Shown here: positions 1-5,252 of the stretch, one piece after another
Numbering within the stretch: position 1 is the first letter of the stretch
How the letters are laid out: every line of letters begins with the position of its first letter
Assembly (NCBI GenBank): GCA_003223675.1
Contig: QHVW01000282.1
Location: 1 to 7,096 of the forward strand
Length of the DNA stretch: 7,096 bases
Source of the DNA: Acidobacteriota bacterium
GTDB taxonomy: Bacteria; Acidobacteriota; Thermoanaerobaculia; Multivoradales; UBA5704
Direction: 5' to 3'
Made by a program: the position numbers and the translations under genes
Notes under the pieces: generated by a model
Told to the model about the DNA's origin: nothing
What the model saw: the letters and a program-made list of their open reading frames with translations, nothing else
Database searches by the model: none

Positions 1-2
1 GG

Positions 3-893
3 GTAGCTGGGGTATTAGGCGCACACAACCGTAACGGGATCGGAGTGGCAGGTACTGTCATGCGGGGGGGCACCGGGGTTGTAGGGGCAAGTTTTGACAG
101 TTTGAATAGTCCACATTCTAATTTGCTAAGAGTACCTGATTCAGCGGACGGATCTGGTACTGGGGTTTTGGGAGCGAGCGGCACTGGAGTCGGAGTTAAA
201 GGCCATAGCCAAGCAAATGATGGCGTGGTTGGGACGTGTGATTCACCGATGGGTTCGGGCGTCAGGGGTGGTCCGGGTCCTGGCGTCGGCGTGAAAGGCC
301 AAAGTAGAGGAAATGATGGCGTGGTAGGGTTCAGCGACGCGAACGACAAGAGCGGAGTATTCGGTTTCAATTCGAAGAAAGAAGGACTCGCGTTCGGAGT
401 GGTTGGTCAGTGTAACTCTGATCAGGGGGTAGGGGTCGCCGGCGGCAATGACTCAAGCGGTGGAACAGGAGTACGAGGCGTCTGCAATAAACCCCTGGGA
501 GTCGGCGTCCATGGCATCGGCAAGGGGTTTGGGGCGGTCGGCGTCCGCGCTGAAACCGCCGACGGCGGGATCGCCCTCATCGCGAAAGATACCGGCAGGT
601 CCGGCTTGGCGGGCATCTTCTTAGGAGACCTGCGCGTCTTCGGGCTCAAGAGCGCAGCCGTGCCTCACCCGGACGGTTCGCACAGACTACTGTACTGCTT
701 GGAGAGCCCGGATAGTTGGTTCGAAGATTTCGGGGAAGGGCGGTTGGTGGATGGCAAGGTGGAGGTGCAATTGGACCCCGATTTTGCCTCCCTCGTCGAG
801 GTCGATGGATACCACGTTTTCGTCACTCCCTACGAGGAGTCCAAGGGTCTGTTCGTGGCAGAGCGCTACGCGACCGGCTTTCGGGGGGCGTGA
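3..893 (+). CDS. GVxG-repeat fibre-like protein, 5' end outside window, C-terminus probably truncated
   Basis: The reading frame is open from the left edge, so the gene starts upstream; the GTG at 45 is just an internal codon. The protein is built of glycine/valine repeats of the form GVxG with short polar linkers (for example GVGVKG, NDGVVG, GVFGFN, GVGVHG), up to about nt 600. Such repeats suggest an elongated beta-structured or trimeric fibre-like stalk. From about nt 600 to 880 comes a different, compact domain with GIFLGDLRVFG, then KSAAVPHPDGSH, YCLESPDSWFEDFGEG, LDPDFA and YHVFVTPYEESKGLFVAE. I recognise this C-terminal module from bacterial hypothetical repeat proteins, where, as I recall, it runs on past 'TGF' with a short extra strand. 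Here it ends FRGA-stop, directly at the start of a VapC fragment, which suggests a recombination breakpoint near 881-890. Its role is unknown; a surface or tail-fibre-like structural function is inference from the repeats only. No signal peptide can be judged because the N-terminus is missing. Confidence 0.75.
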   Translation, partial: VAGVLGAHNRNGIGVAGTVMRGGTGVVGASFDSLNSPHSNLLRVPDSADGSGTGVLGASGTGVGVKGHSQANDGVVGTCDSPMGSGVRGGPGPGVGVKGQSRGNDGVVGFSDANDKSGVFGFNSKKEGLAFGVVGQCNSDQGVGVAGGNDSSGGTGVRGVCNKPLGVGVHGIGKGFGAVGVRAETADGGIALIAKDTGRSGLAGIFLGDLRVFGLKSAAVPHPDGSHRLLYCLESPDSWFEDFGEGRLVDGKVEVQLDPDFASLVEVDGYHVFVTPYEESKGLFVAERYATGFRGA

Positions 894-1174
894 TTGACCT
901 GCCTGACGTCAACGTCTGGCTGGCTTTCAGCGTGGCAGACCATGCACACCACTCCGCGGGGAGGTGCCTTGCGCCAGGCCAAGCCTGGGAAGGGAGGAAG
1001 GAAAATGCAGTAGACAGAACCGGAACCCCCTTCGTAGTGGACCCAGAGACTCACAGCTTCGAGAGGATTGCCGACTCAGCGGCGCTCATAAGGCGTCCGA
1101 CCTACTCGGCGGCGTCAAAGCTTTCAGCCCCAAGTTGGGGCTGGATCACAAAAACAAAACACAGAGGGAGATAG
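890..1174 (+). pseudogene. VapC-type PIN-domain toxin remnant (N-terminal stub)
   Basis: A GTG at 890 opens a frame reading VIDLPDVNVWLAFSVADHAH, then HSAGR (to 964). This is the typical beginning of a VapC endoribonuclease of the PIN family: the first metal-binding acidic residue is Asp6 in the PDVNVWL motif, followed by the usual ADHxHH segment. After Arg25 the frame continues to a stop at 1174, but the residues (CLAPGQAWEGRKE and on) no longer look like a PIN domain, and the remaining catalytic acidic residues are absent. The full family is about 130-145 residues, so only the first strand and helix remain. The GTG overlaps the TGA of the preceding frame (GTGA, 890-893), the arrangement VapC often has with its antitoxin, but here the preceding frame is the fibre-like protein, not a recognisable VapB. 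I regard it as a non-functional relic; translation of the odd 95-residue product is possible but unsupported. Confidence 0.6.
1125..1143. promoter_or_regulatory. Perfect inverted repeat upstream of the 1178 gene
   Basis: CAGCCCCAA and TTGGGGCTG are perfect 9-base arms around a single central G, 34 bases before the ATG at 1178. A second small palindrome, AAAGCTTT, abuts it at 1117-1124. There is no T-tract on the plus side (ATCACAAAAAC follows), so it does not look like an intrinsic terminator in that direction. It may be an operator or a leader hairpin for the downstream gene; that is inference from position. Confidence 0.45.
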
Positions 1175-1177
1175 ATC

Positions 1178-1804
1178 ATGAGTAATCCGTGGCTCCCACC
1201 CTATCTGGGATCGTGGGAACAGTTAATGGCTGCGTTGCTTCACAATCCGTTCCTTGGCAGTGGGGGAGGAGGCATACCTCCCAGCACCCACCCGGAGGCC
1301 ATGATGTCAAGCCCTGGCATAGCCAGGCTTGGGTTGCCTCGGTTGGGACTTGAGCCCAACCCTAGTCCCTGGGTGTCTGCGGTCTCGTCGCTGATCGCTG
1401 TGATCAGTCTAAGGGAGGTGGCATCCAAGATGCCCGATGGGCAGGTGAAGATTGGGCTGAGCAAGCGAGTGGATAGTGCCATCTCGAGCTTCATCGATGA
1501 TTGCGGAACCAAGCATCCGGGATGGCCGTGGCCTGGGCCGCCCCCGTGGGCTTATCCAATCGCGTCGGAGCTGGCTGTCGCGGCGAACACCATCACCGAG
1601 GGCAACGTCCGGAATGAAGTCCTCCAGGTGGCTGGTCAGATCATCGAACGTGCATCCGGCTCGAGCGGGAGAAGGGAAATAAAACTCCCATCCCCTGAAG
1701 AAATCGATGAGATGACGGCGTTCCCATCCAGCGACCACGAATGTCCATCAAGGAGCTTCAGGGCGCGACTGGACTGTGGCGACAACGGCTGCTTGCCAGG
1801 CTGA
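1178..1804 (+). CDS. Hypothetical protein with Trp/Pro-rich core, unrecognised
   Basis: The 208-residue product starts at ATG 1178, preceded by GGGAG at 1166-1170 with 7-base spacing, which supports this start over any internal one. I do not recognise the family. Visible parts: an N-terminal segment rich in Trp, Pro, Leu and Gly (about residues 4-65, including a GSGGGG run at 27-32); a short hydrophobic stretch with SAVSSLIAVISL at 67-78, too short and weak to call a membrane segment firmly; a striking HPGWPWPGPPPW motif at 113-124; then a helix-like ASELAVAANTITEG-NVRNEVLQVAGQII region (129-156) with regular hydrophobic spacing. The tail after residue 160 is polar and holds three of the four cysteines (189, 200, 205; the other is 109). 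No signal peptide is evident. It lies in the same orientation as the fibre-like gene and VapC stub but is separated from them by a palindrome, so it probably has its own control. The tail could be altered by an unseen frameshift; the core looks like a real protein. Confidence 0.6.
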   Translation: MSNPWLPPYLGSWEQLMAALLHNPFLGSGGGGIPPSTHPEAMMSSPGIARLGLPRLGLEPNPSPWVSAVSSLIAVISLREVASKMPDGQVKIGLSKRVDSAISSFIDDCGTKHPGWPWPGPPPWAYPIASELAVAANTITEGNVRNEVLQVAGQIIERASGSSGRREIKLPSPEEIDEMTAFPSSDHECPSRSFRARLDCGDNGCLPG

Positions 1805-1876
1805 GAGCAATCAATGCCCGGAGGCGCGAGCTCCGCTGCAATCCTTGCTTGCCCCAATGACCATAGATGGAGAACC

Positions 1877-1925
1877 AAGGGGGGATGGTTCATTGACACA
1901 GCGAGTGCCGAAGGACCATCCCCTT
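1877..1925. repeat. REP-like palindromic element or terminator
   Basis: GGGGATGGT (1881-1889) pairs perfectly with ACCATCCCC (1915-1923) across a 25-base loop containing TTGACAC. An AA before the G-run (offset by two extra Gs) and TT after the C-run extend the symmetry. The form GGGGAyGGTTC..TTGACAC with a mirrored end resembles dispersed palindromes I know from many bacterial genomes, often near single-strand Y1/REP-type transposases. No transposase is visible here. It could also terminate transcription from the 1178 gene, although no T-run follows. Confidence 0.5.
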
Positions 1926-1953
1926 AGCAGACTTGAAGGAAAAAGAACGGCTA

Positions 1954-2007
1954 ACGGGAACTGGGACGGGAACTGGGTGCACGGGAGAACTGGGAGAACT
2001 GGGTGCC
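1954..2007. repeat. Short degenerate tandem repeat
   Basis: Four head-to-tail units are visible: ACGGGAACTGGG (1954-1965), ACGGGAACTGGGTGC (1966-1980), ACGGGAGAACTGGG (1981-1994) and AGAACTGGGTGCC (1995-2007). Units alternate between ending in GGG and in GGGTGC. The last runs into CAGGCGC, giving the TGCCAGGCrC string common in dispersed intergenic repeats. Non-coding as far as I can see. Confidence 0.6.
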
Positions 2008-2115
2008 AGGCGCTTGGATAACCTCGCCTTCTCCGGAGCCGCCCCGACGCCCTTCATAAGGCCAAATTTCCATTGTCAAGCCCCCCGGAAGCGGCTTTGA
2101 GACGGCTCCGCAGAG

Positions 2116-2166
2116 CGTTTCAGAAGGGAAGAGGTGCCACCCGTTTCAGGAGGGGCGTTTCTTCTG
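2116..2166. repeat. CGTTTC-led direct repeats inside a GGTGCC/GGCACC inverted pair
   Basis: CGTTTCAGAAGGG (2116-2128) recurs as CGTTTCAGGAGGG (2142-2154), and a shorter CGTTTC starts at 2156. GGTGCC at 2133-2138 is mirrored by GGCACC at 2168-2173. The block lies about 80 bases before the rmuC start. Its function is unknown; it may be a decayed repeat element or contain binding sites. Confidence 0.4.
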
Positions 2167-2243
2167 CGGCACCCACATCATCTTGTGCTACTCTCCTTCA
2201 GTGCCCCTAGATATCCGTCCTTCTACCCGAAAGGGGTGAGCTG

Positions 2244-3602
2244 ATGGAGGTCGTGATCCCCGCCCTGACGTTCCTCCTGGGAGGGGTCCTCGTCTGGCTC
2301 GTCGCGCGGCAGCAGCGGAGCGTGCTGGTGGAGCGGCTGCGGGCGCGGGAGGCTGAGGTGGCGCGGCTGGCCCAGGCCGCGGCCGAGGCCGGCCGGCTGC
2401 GGGAGGAGCGGGCGGTCCTCCAGACCACGATCGAGAAGGAGCGGCAGGCCAACGGCGAGAAGCTGCGGCTTCTCGACGAGGCGCAGGCCCGGCTCTCGGA
2501 CGCCTTCAAGGTGCTCTCCGCCGAGGCGCTCCAGAACAACAACGCCAATTTCGTCCACCTCGCCAAGGCCACGCTGGAGAAGTTCCAGGAGGCGGCCCAG
2601 GGGGATCTCGAGCGCCGGCAGCAGGCGATCGGCGAGCTCGTCCATCCGCTCAAGGAGTCGCTGCAGAAGGTGGACGCCAAGATCCGCGAGATCGAGACCG
2701 CCCGCGAGGTCGCCTACGCCAGCTTGAGCGATCACCTGAAGGGCCTCGCCTCCACGCAGACCCACCTGGAGCGCGAGACGGCGAAGCTGGTGGGCGCTCT
2801 GCGCTCCTCCTCGACCCGCGGGCGCTGGGGGGAGATCCAGCTCCAGCGGGTGGTCGAGATGGCCGGTATGGTGGCCTATTGCGACTTCTCGCTTCAGGCC
2901 ACGGTCGATACCGAGGACGGCCGGCTGCGCCCCGATCTCGTGGTCCGCCTGCCGAACCAGAAGAACGTGGTCATCGACGCCAAGGCGCCGCTCGACGCCT
3001 ATCTCGATTCCCTGGATGCGCTCGACGAGGACGGCCGCCGGGCGAAGCTGCGCGATCACGCGCGGCAGATCCGCCTCCATCTGGCGAGGCTGTCGGCGAA
3101 GAGCTACTGGGCCCAGTTCGAGCCCGCGCCGGAATTCGTGGTCCTCTTCCTGCCGGGGGAGACCTTCTTCAGCGCCGCGCTGGAGCAGGACCCCGCGCTG
3201 ATCGAGGCCGGCGTGGAGCAGCGGGTGATCCTCGCCACCCCCACGACGCTGATCGCGCTGCTGCGGGCGGTGGCCTACGGCTGGCGGCAGGCGCAGGTGG
3301 AGGAGAACGCGAAGCAGATCAGCGAGCTCGGCAAGTCGCTCTACGAGCGGCTCCGCACCTTCGCCGGCCACCTCTCGGCCATGGGCCGCAATCTCGGCCA
3401 GAGCGTGGACGCCTACAACAAGGCGGTGGGATCGCTGGAGCTGCGGGTCCTCCCCGCCGCCCGCCGCTTCAAGGAGATGGGCGCCGCGGGCGGCGACGAG
3501 ATCGAGACCCTGGATCCGGTCGACAAGGTCACCCGCGCCGTGGACGCGGGGGAGGAGGTGCCGGAGATCGCGGAGATGGTGGGTGGGGAGGTGGTTTCGT
3601 AA
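2244..3602 (+). CDS. rmuC: DNA recombination protein RmuC
   Basis: The 452-residue product has the full RmuC layout and a length close to the family's usual size. Residues 4-20 form an N-terminal membrane anchor (IPALTFLLGGVLVWLVA). Residues 25-180 are a charged, heptad-like coiled coil rich in Glu, Arg, Ala and Leu. The nuclease-like RmuC domain covers about 185-410. It includes GRWGEIQLQRVVEMAGM (193-209), RPDLVVRLP (229-237) and VIDAKAPLDAY (243-253). Glu197, Asp231, Asp245 and Lys247 fit a PD-(D/E)xK-type active site. Later conserved blocks are FLPGETFFSAAL and ATPTTLIALLRAVAYGW. RmuC proteins limit DNA inversion and rearrangement at short inverted repeats in Escherichia coli and are predicted membrane-linked nucleases; the biochemical role is not settled. 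ATG 2244 is favoured by AAGGGGTGAG three bases upstream and by placing the anchor at the very N-terminus. It is convergent with the isomerase gene; nothing suggests an operon. Confidence 0.95.
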   Translation: MEVVIPALTFLLGGVLVWLVARQQRSVLVERLRAREAEVARLAQAAAEAGRLREERAVLQTTIEKERQANGEKLRLLDEAQARLSDAFKVLSAEALQNNNANFVHLAKATLEKFQEAAQGDLERRQQAIGELVHPLKESLQKVDAKIREIETAREVAYASLSDHLKGLASTQTHLERETAKLVGALRSSSTRGRWGEIQLQRVVEMAGMVAYCDFSLQATVDTEDGRLRPDLVVRLPNQKNVVIDAKAPLDAYLDSLDALDEDGRRAKLRDHARQIRLHLARLSAKSYWAQFEPAPEFVVLFLPGETFFSAALEQDPALIEAGVEQRVILATPTTLIALLRAVAYGWRQAQVEENAKQISELGKSLYERLRTFAGHLSAMGRNLGQSVDAYNKAVGSLELRVLPAARRFKEMGAAGGDEIETLDPVDKVTRAVDAGEEVPEIAEMVGGEVVS

Positions 3603-3618
3603 ACCCTCACTCCCCAAA

Positions 3619-3664
3619 CCCCTCTCTCCCATCCCTCCGCCCACCCCTGCCGGGGAGAGAGGGG
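3619..3664. terminator. Hairpin A: 12-bp stem downstream of rmuC, member of a dispersed repeat
   Basis: CCCCTCTCTCCC (3619-3630) pairs perfectly with GGGAGAGAGGGG (3653-3664) around a 22-base loop. It starts 16 bases after the rmuC stop and is followed only by CTTTAAG, so it is not a canonical U-rich terminator but may stop or stabilise rmuC transcripts. The same arms, and the preceding ACCCTCACTCCCCA (3603-3616), occur again at 5846-5888, so this is a repeat unit as well as a possible terminator. Confidence 0.6.
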
Positions 3665-3692
3665 CTTTAAGACATTCTTCGACTAACCTTCT

Positions 3693-3737
3693 CCCTCTTC
3701 TCCCCGGAAGGGTGGGTGGAGGGCCGGGAGAAGAGGG
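3693..3737. terminator. Hairpin B: second 12-bp stem between the convergent genes
   Basis: CCCTCTTCTCCC (3693-3704) pairs perfectly with GGGAGAAGAGGG (3726-3737) across a 21-base loop. Design and size match hairpin A 74 bases earlier, with slightly different arm sequence, so the two look like diverged copies. It lies 16 bases beyond the stop of the minus-strand isomerase gene, where a hairpin would serve as its transcript end. No T-run is present on either side. Confidence 0.55.
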
Positions 3738-3753
3738 CCGGGGTGATGAGGGC

Positions 3754-4944
3754 CTACAGGAAGACCTCCACCTTCCCCTTCGCCCGCAGCTCTCCGACGC
3801 GGGCCTGGACCACCTTCTTGACCTCCTCTTGCTTGAGCATTTCCGAGATGCGGTCCTTCACCTGGTCGAAGGGCAGCGTGGTGGGGTCCTGCCGTTCGAT
3901 GAGCTGGATGATCTGGAAGCCATAGGGGCTCTCGACCACCGGGCTCAGATCGTTCGGCTTCTTGAGCGCGAAGGCGGCATCTCCAAACGCGGGCACGTTC
4001 CGGGTCTGCTCGTGGATGATCCAACCGAGATCGCCTTTCCGGTCCTTGGAGCGGGGATCCTCCGAGAGTTGCTGGGCCAGTGTGCCGAAGTCCTCGCCGG
4101 CCTGCAGGCGCTTGAGGATGTCCTGCGCTTTTTGTCTGGCTTTGTCCCGGTCGGCCGCCGGGGCCTTTGGATCGACGGCGATGAGGATGTGGCGCACGTG
4201 CCGGCGCTCCGGCACCTTCATCTGCGCCTCTTTGTTCTTTTCGTAGTAATCCCGTACCGCCTGGTCGGAGACGGCCGCCTTGGGAGCGAGCTTGGTCTCG
4301 ATGTACTTCTGGATCATGAGCTGCTCGCGGGCCCGGTCGAGGAGATCCTTCTCGGTGATGCCCGCCTGCGCGAGAGCCTTCTTGTAGTCCGCCTCGCTGG
4401 GGAAGTTGCGCTTGCGGGCCGCGACCGCCTGCTGCACGTCGGCGTCGGGGACGGTGACCCCCTGAGCCTTGGCGTCCTCGTGGAGGAGCTGGATGTTGAT
4501 CAGGTTGTCGAGCGTCCGGCGATAGAGGTCGGCCGTGGGGTTGAGCGGCTGGCCCATCTGGGCCGCCTGCATCTGGATCGCCTGGGCGCCGTCCATCAGC
4601 TCGCCCTTCTTGATCTCCTTGCCGTTCACCCGCGCGACGACCGCGGGGATCTTCTCCAGCGACAGCGCCGGCCCGCCGGGAGCTCCCGGCGGGGTCGCCG
4701 CGGCGGGCGCCCCGGGGAGGTGGAGGGGGGCCAGTTGCCGGCCGGCCGCCCCTGGCGCCGCCGCCGGCGGCGCCGTCGTGGTACCGCCGGCTTGGGGAGC
4801 CGCCGCCTGCTGCTGGCCGGAGGCGGTCTTGCCCGCCGGAACGCCGGCAACCACGCTCTTCTCGGGCGCGGCCTTGCAGCCGGCTCCCAGGCACAGGAGC
4901 AGGGCGAGCCCCGGAGAGAGCAGGAGAGAGATCTTCTTGGACAT
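3754..4944 (-). CDS. Lipoprotein peptidyl-prolyl isomerase of the SurA/PpiC (parvulin) type
   Basis: The 396-residue protein begins with a lipoprotein signal peptide: MSKK, a hydrophobic core (5-20), and LGAGC with the acylated Cys at 23. Gly at -3 is permitted but unusual. Residues 24-97 are a Pro/Ala/Gly-rich flexible linker. A SurA-type N-terminal chaperone domain follows (about 98-225; VVARVNGKEIKKGEL, DNLINIQLLHEDAKAQG, QLMIQKYIETKLAP). The parvulin rotamase domain covers about 246-350, with RRHVRHILI, FGTLAQQLSEDP, KGDLGWI, FGDAAFAL and SPYGFQIIQLIER. A helical tail (about 358-390) follows. The family isomerises Xaa-Pro bonds and helps fold exported or outer-membrane proteins; the anchor puts it outside the cytoplasmic membrane. 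Start ATG 4944 has GAGGA (4952-4956) seven bases upstream and uniquely yields the signal peptide. The long frame on the opposite strand here is a GC artefact. It is related to PrsA, PpiD and SurA, and the exact ortholog cannot be decided. Confidence 0.93.
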   Translation of the reverse strand: MSKKISLLLSPGLALLLCLGAGCKAAPEKSVVAGVPAGKTASGQQQAAAPQAGGTTTAPPAAAPGAAGRQLAPLHLPGAPAAATPPGAPGGPALSLEKIPAVVARVNGKEIKKGELMDGAQAIQMQAAQMGQPLNPTADLYRRTLDNLINIQLLHEDAKAQGVTVPDADVQQAVAARKRNFPSEADYKKALAQAGITEKDLLDRAREQLMIQKYIETKLAPKAAVSDQAVRDYYEKNKEAQMKVPERRHVRHILIAVDPKAPAADRDKARQKAQDILKRLQAGEDFGTLAQQLSEDPRSKDRKGDLGWIIHEQTRNVPAFGDAAFALKKPNDLSPVVESPYGFQIIQLIERQDPTTLPFDQVKDRISEMLKQEEVKKVVQARVGELRAKGKVEVFL

Positions 4945-4992
4945 GTCGAATTCCTCGAAGGCGGAGCTGAGGCCGCCGAAATTGAGCAGCGC

Positions 4993-5001
4993 AGTCTAGC
5001 A
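4993..5001 (-). promoter_or_regulatory. Candidate extended -10 promoter of the isomerase gene
   Basis: On the minus strand the sequence reads TGCTAGACT, an extended -10 (TGn plus TAGACT). No good -35 is seen at 16-18 bases, which extended -10 promoters tolerate. The predicted leader would be about 40 bases with the GAGGA site near its end. Confidence 0.35.
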
Positions 5002-5064
5002 GAGATCAGGGAGAGCGCAGCCGCCGTCACGGCCCCTGGGATGCCAAGGCGTCTGCTTTAGCGC

Positions 5065-5070
5065 TATAAT
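5065..5070 (+). promoter_or_regulatory. Consensus -10 box ahead of the Kazal-type gene
   Basis: TATAAT matches the sigma-70 -10 consensus exactly in otherwise GC-rich DNA. The -35 at the expected distance (TGCCAA, 5042-5047) is poor. The same six bases read TTGGCA on the minus strand. If used, the transcript would have a leader of roughly 175 bases before ATG 5253. Confidence 0.4.
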
Positions 5071-5227
5071 GAGCCCCGTAGTGAAGACAGAGCACGTACT
5101 GGAGCACGACCGGTGCTTCCAGGGCTGGCAGCACAGCCGTGCAGGGAGGGTCGCCGGCCGGTCGCCCATCGGGTGTGCCGGTGCGGTGAAGGGCCGGCGA
5201 AGGACGCACCGCGGCGCCTGGACGCTC

Positions 5228-5240
5228 GCGGGTTTCCCGC
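5228..5240 (+). promoter_or_regulatory. Leader hairpin abutting the ribosome binding site
   Basis: GCGGG-TTT-CCCGC forms a tight 5-bp stem with a 3-base loop ending one base before GGAGG (5242-5246), which lies six bases before ATG 5253. Such a stem could influence ribosome access; that is inference. The GGAGG itself supports the start at 5253. Confidence 0.35.
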
Positions 5241-5252
5241 TGGAGGTGTGTG

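Larger units (their letters stand above)
1805..2243. other. Gene-free stretch with several repeats ahead of rmuC
   Basis: No convincing coding frame is present. The stretch holds a 9-bp-arm palindrome (1877-1925), a short tandem repeat (1954-2007) and three CGTTTC-led repeats (2116-2166), each listed separately. The last bases contain the rmuC ribosome binding site AAGGGGTGAG (2231-2240). The rmuC promoter is not obvious: TTGTGC (2183-2188) with TAGATA (2208-2213) is the best pair but has a long 19-base spacer. A frame beginning at 1776 is not supported by composition or a ribosome binding site. Confidence 0.6.
4945..5252. other. Divergent intergenic region and long leader
   Basis: This 308-base spacer separates the minus-strand isomerase from the plus-strand Kazal-type gene. 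It holds an extended -10 candidate for the isomerase (4993-5001), a consensus TATAAT for the plus strand (5065-5070), and about 175 bases of GC-rich leader with hairpins. One is TGGAGCAC/GTGCTTCCA with a single-base bulge (from 5099 to about 5120); another is GCGGG-TTT-CCCGC just before the ribosome binding site. No small gene is convincing. Confidence 0.45.

Noticed and set aside
1776..2021. Possible 81-residue protein after the 1178 gene
   Set aside because: It overlaps the end of the better-supported gene, runs through the tandem repeat and has no convincing ribosome site.
1954..2173. CRISPR-like array
   Set aside because: The repeat units are short, degenerate and directly adjacent or irregularly spaced, with no uniform spacers and no cas genes.
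2223..3644. A 473-codon minus-strand frame opposite rmuC
   Set aside because: It mirrors the RmuC codons in GC-rich DNA; the His/Leu/Arg-rich translation has no family features and no ribosome site.
3583..5061. A 492-codon open frame on the plus strand opposite the isomerase gene
   Set aside because: It lies almost wholly antisense to a protein with clear lipoprotein, SurA-type and parvulin motifs. Its residues are Leu/Arg/Gly-rich shadow composition with no domain, and it starts inside rmuC.
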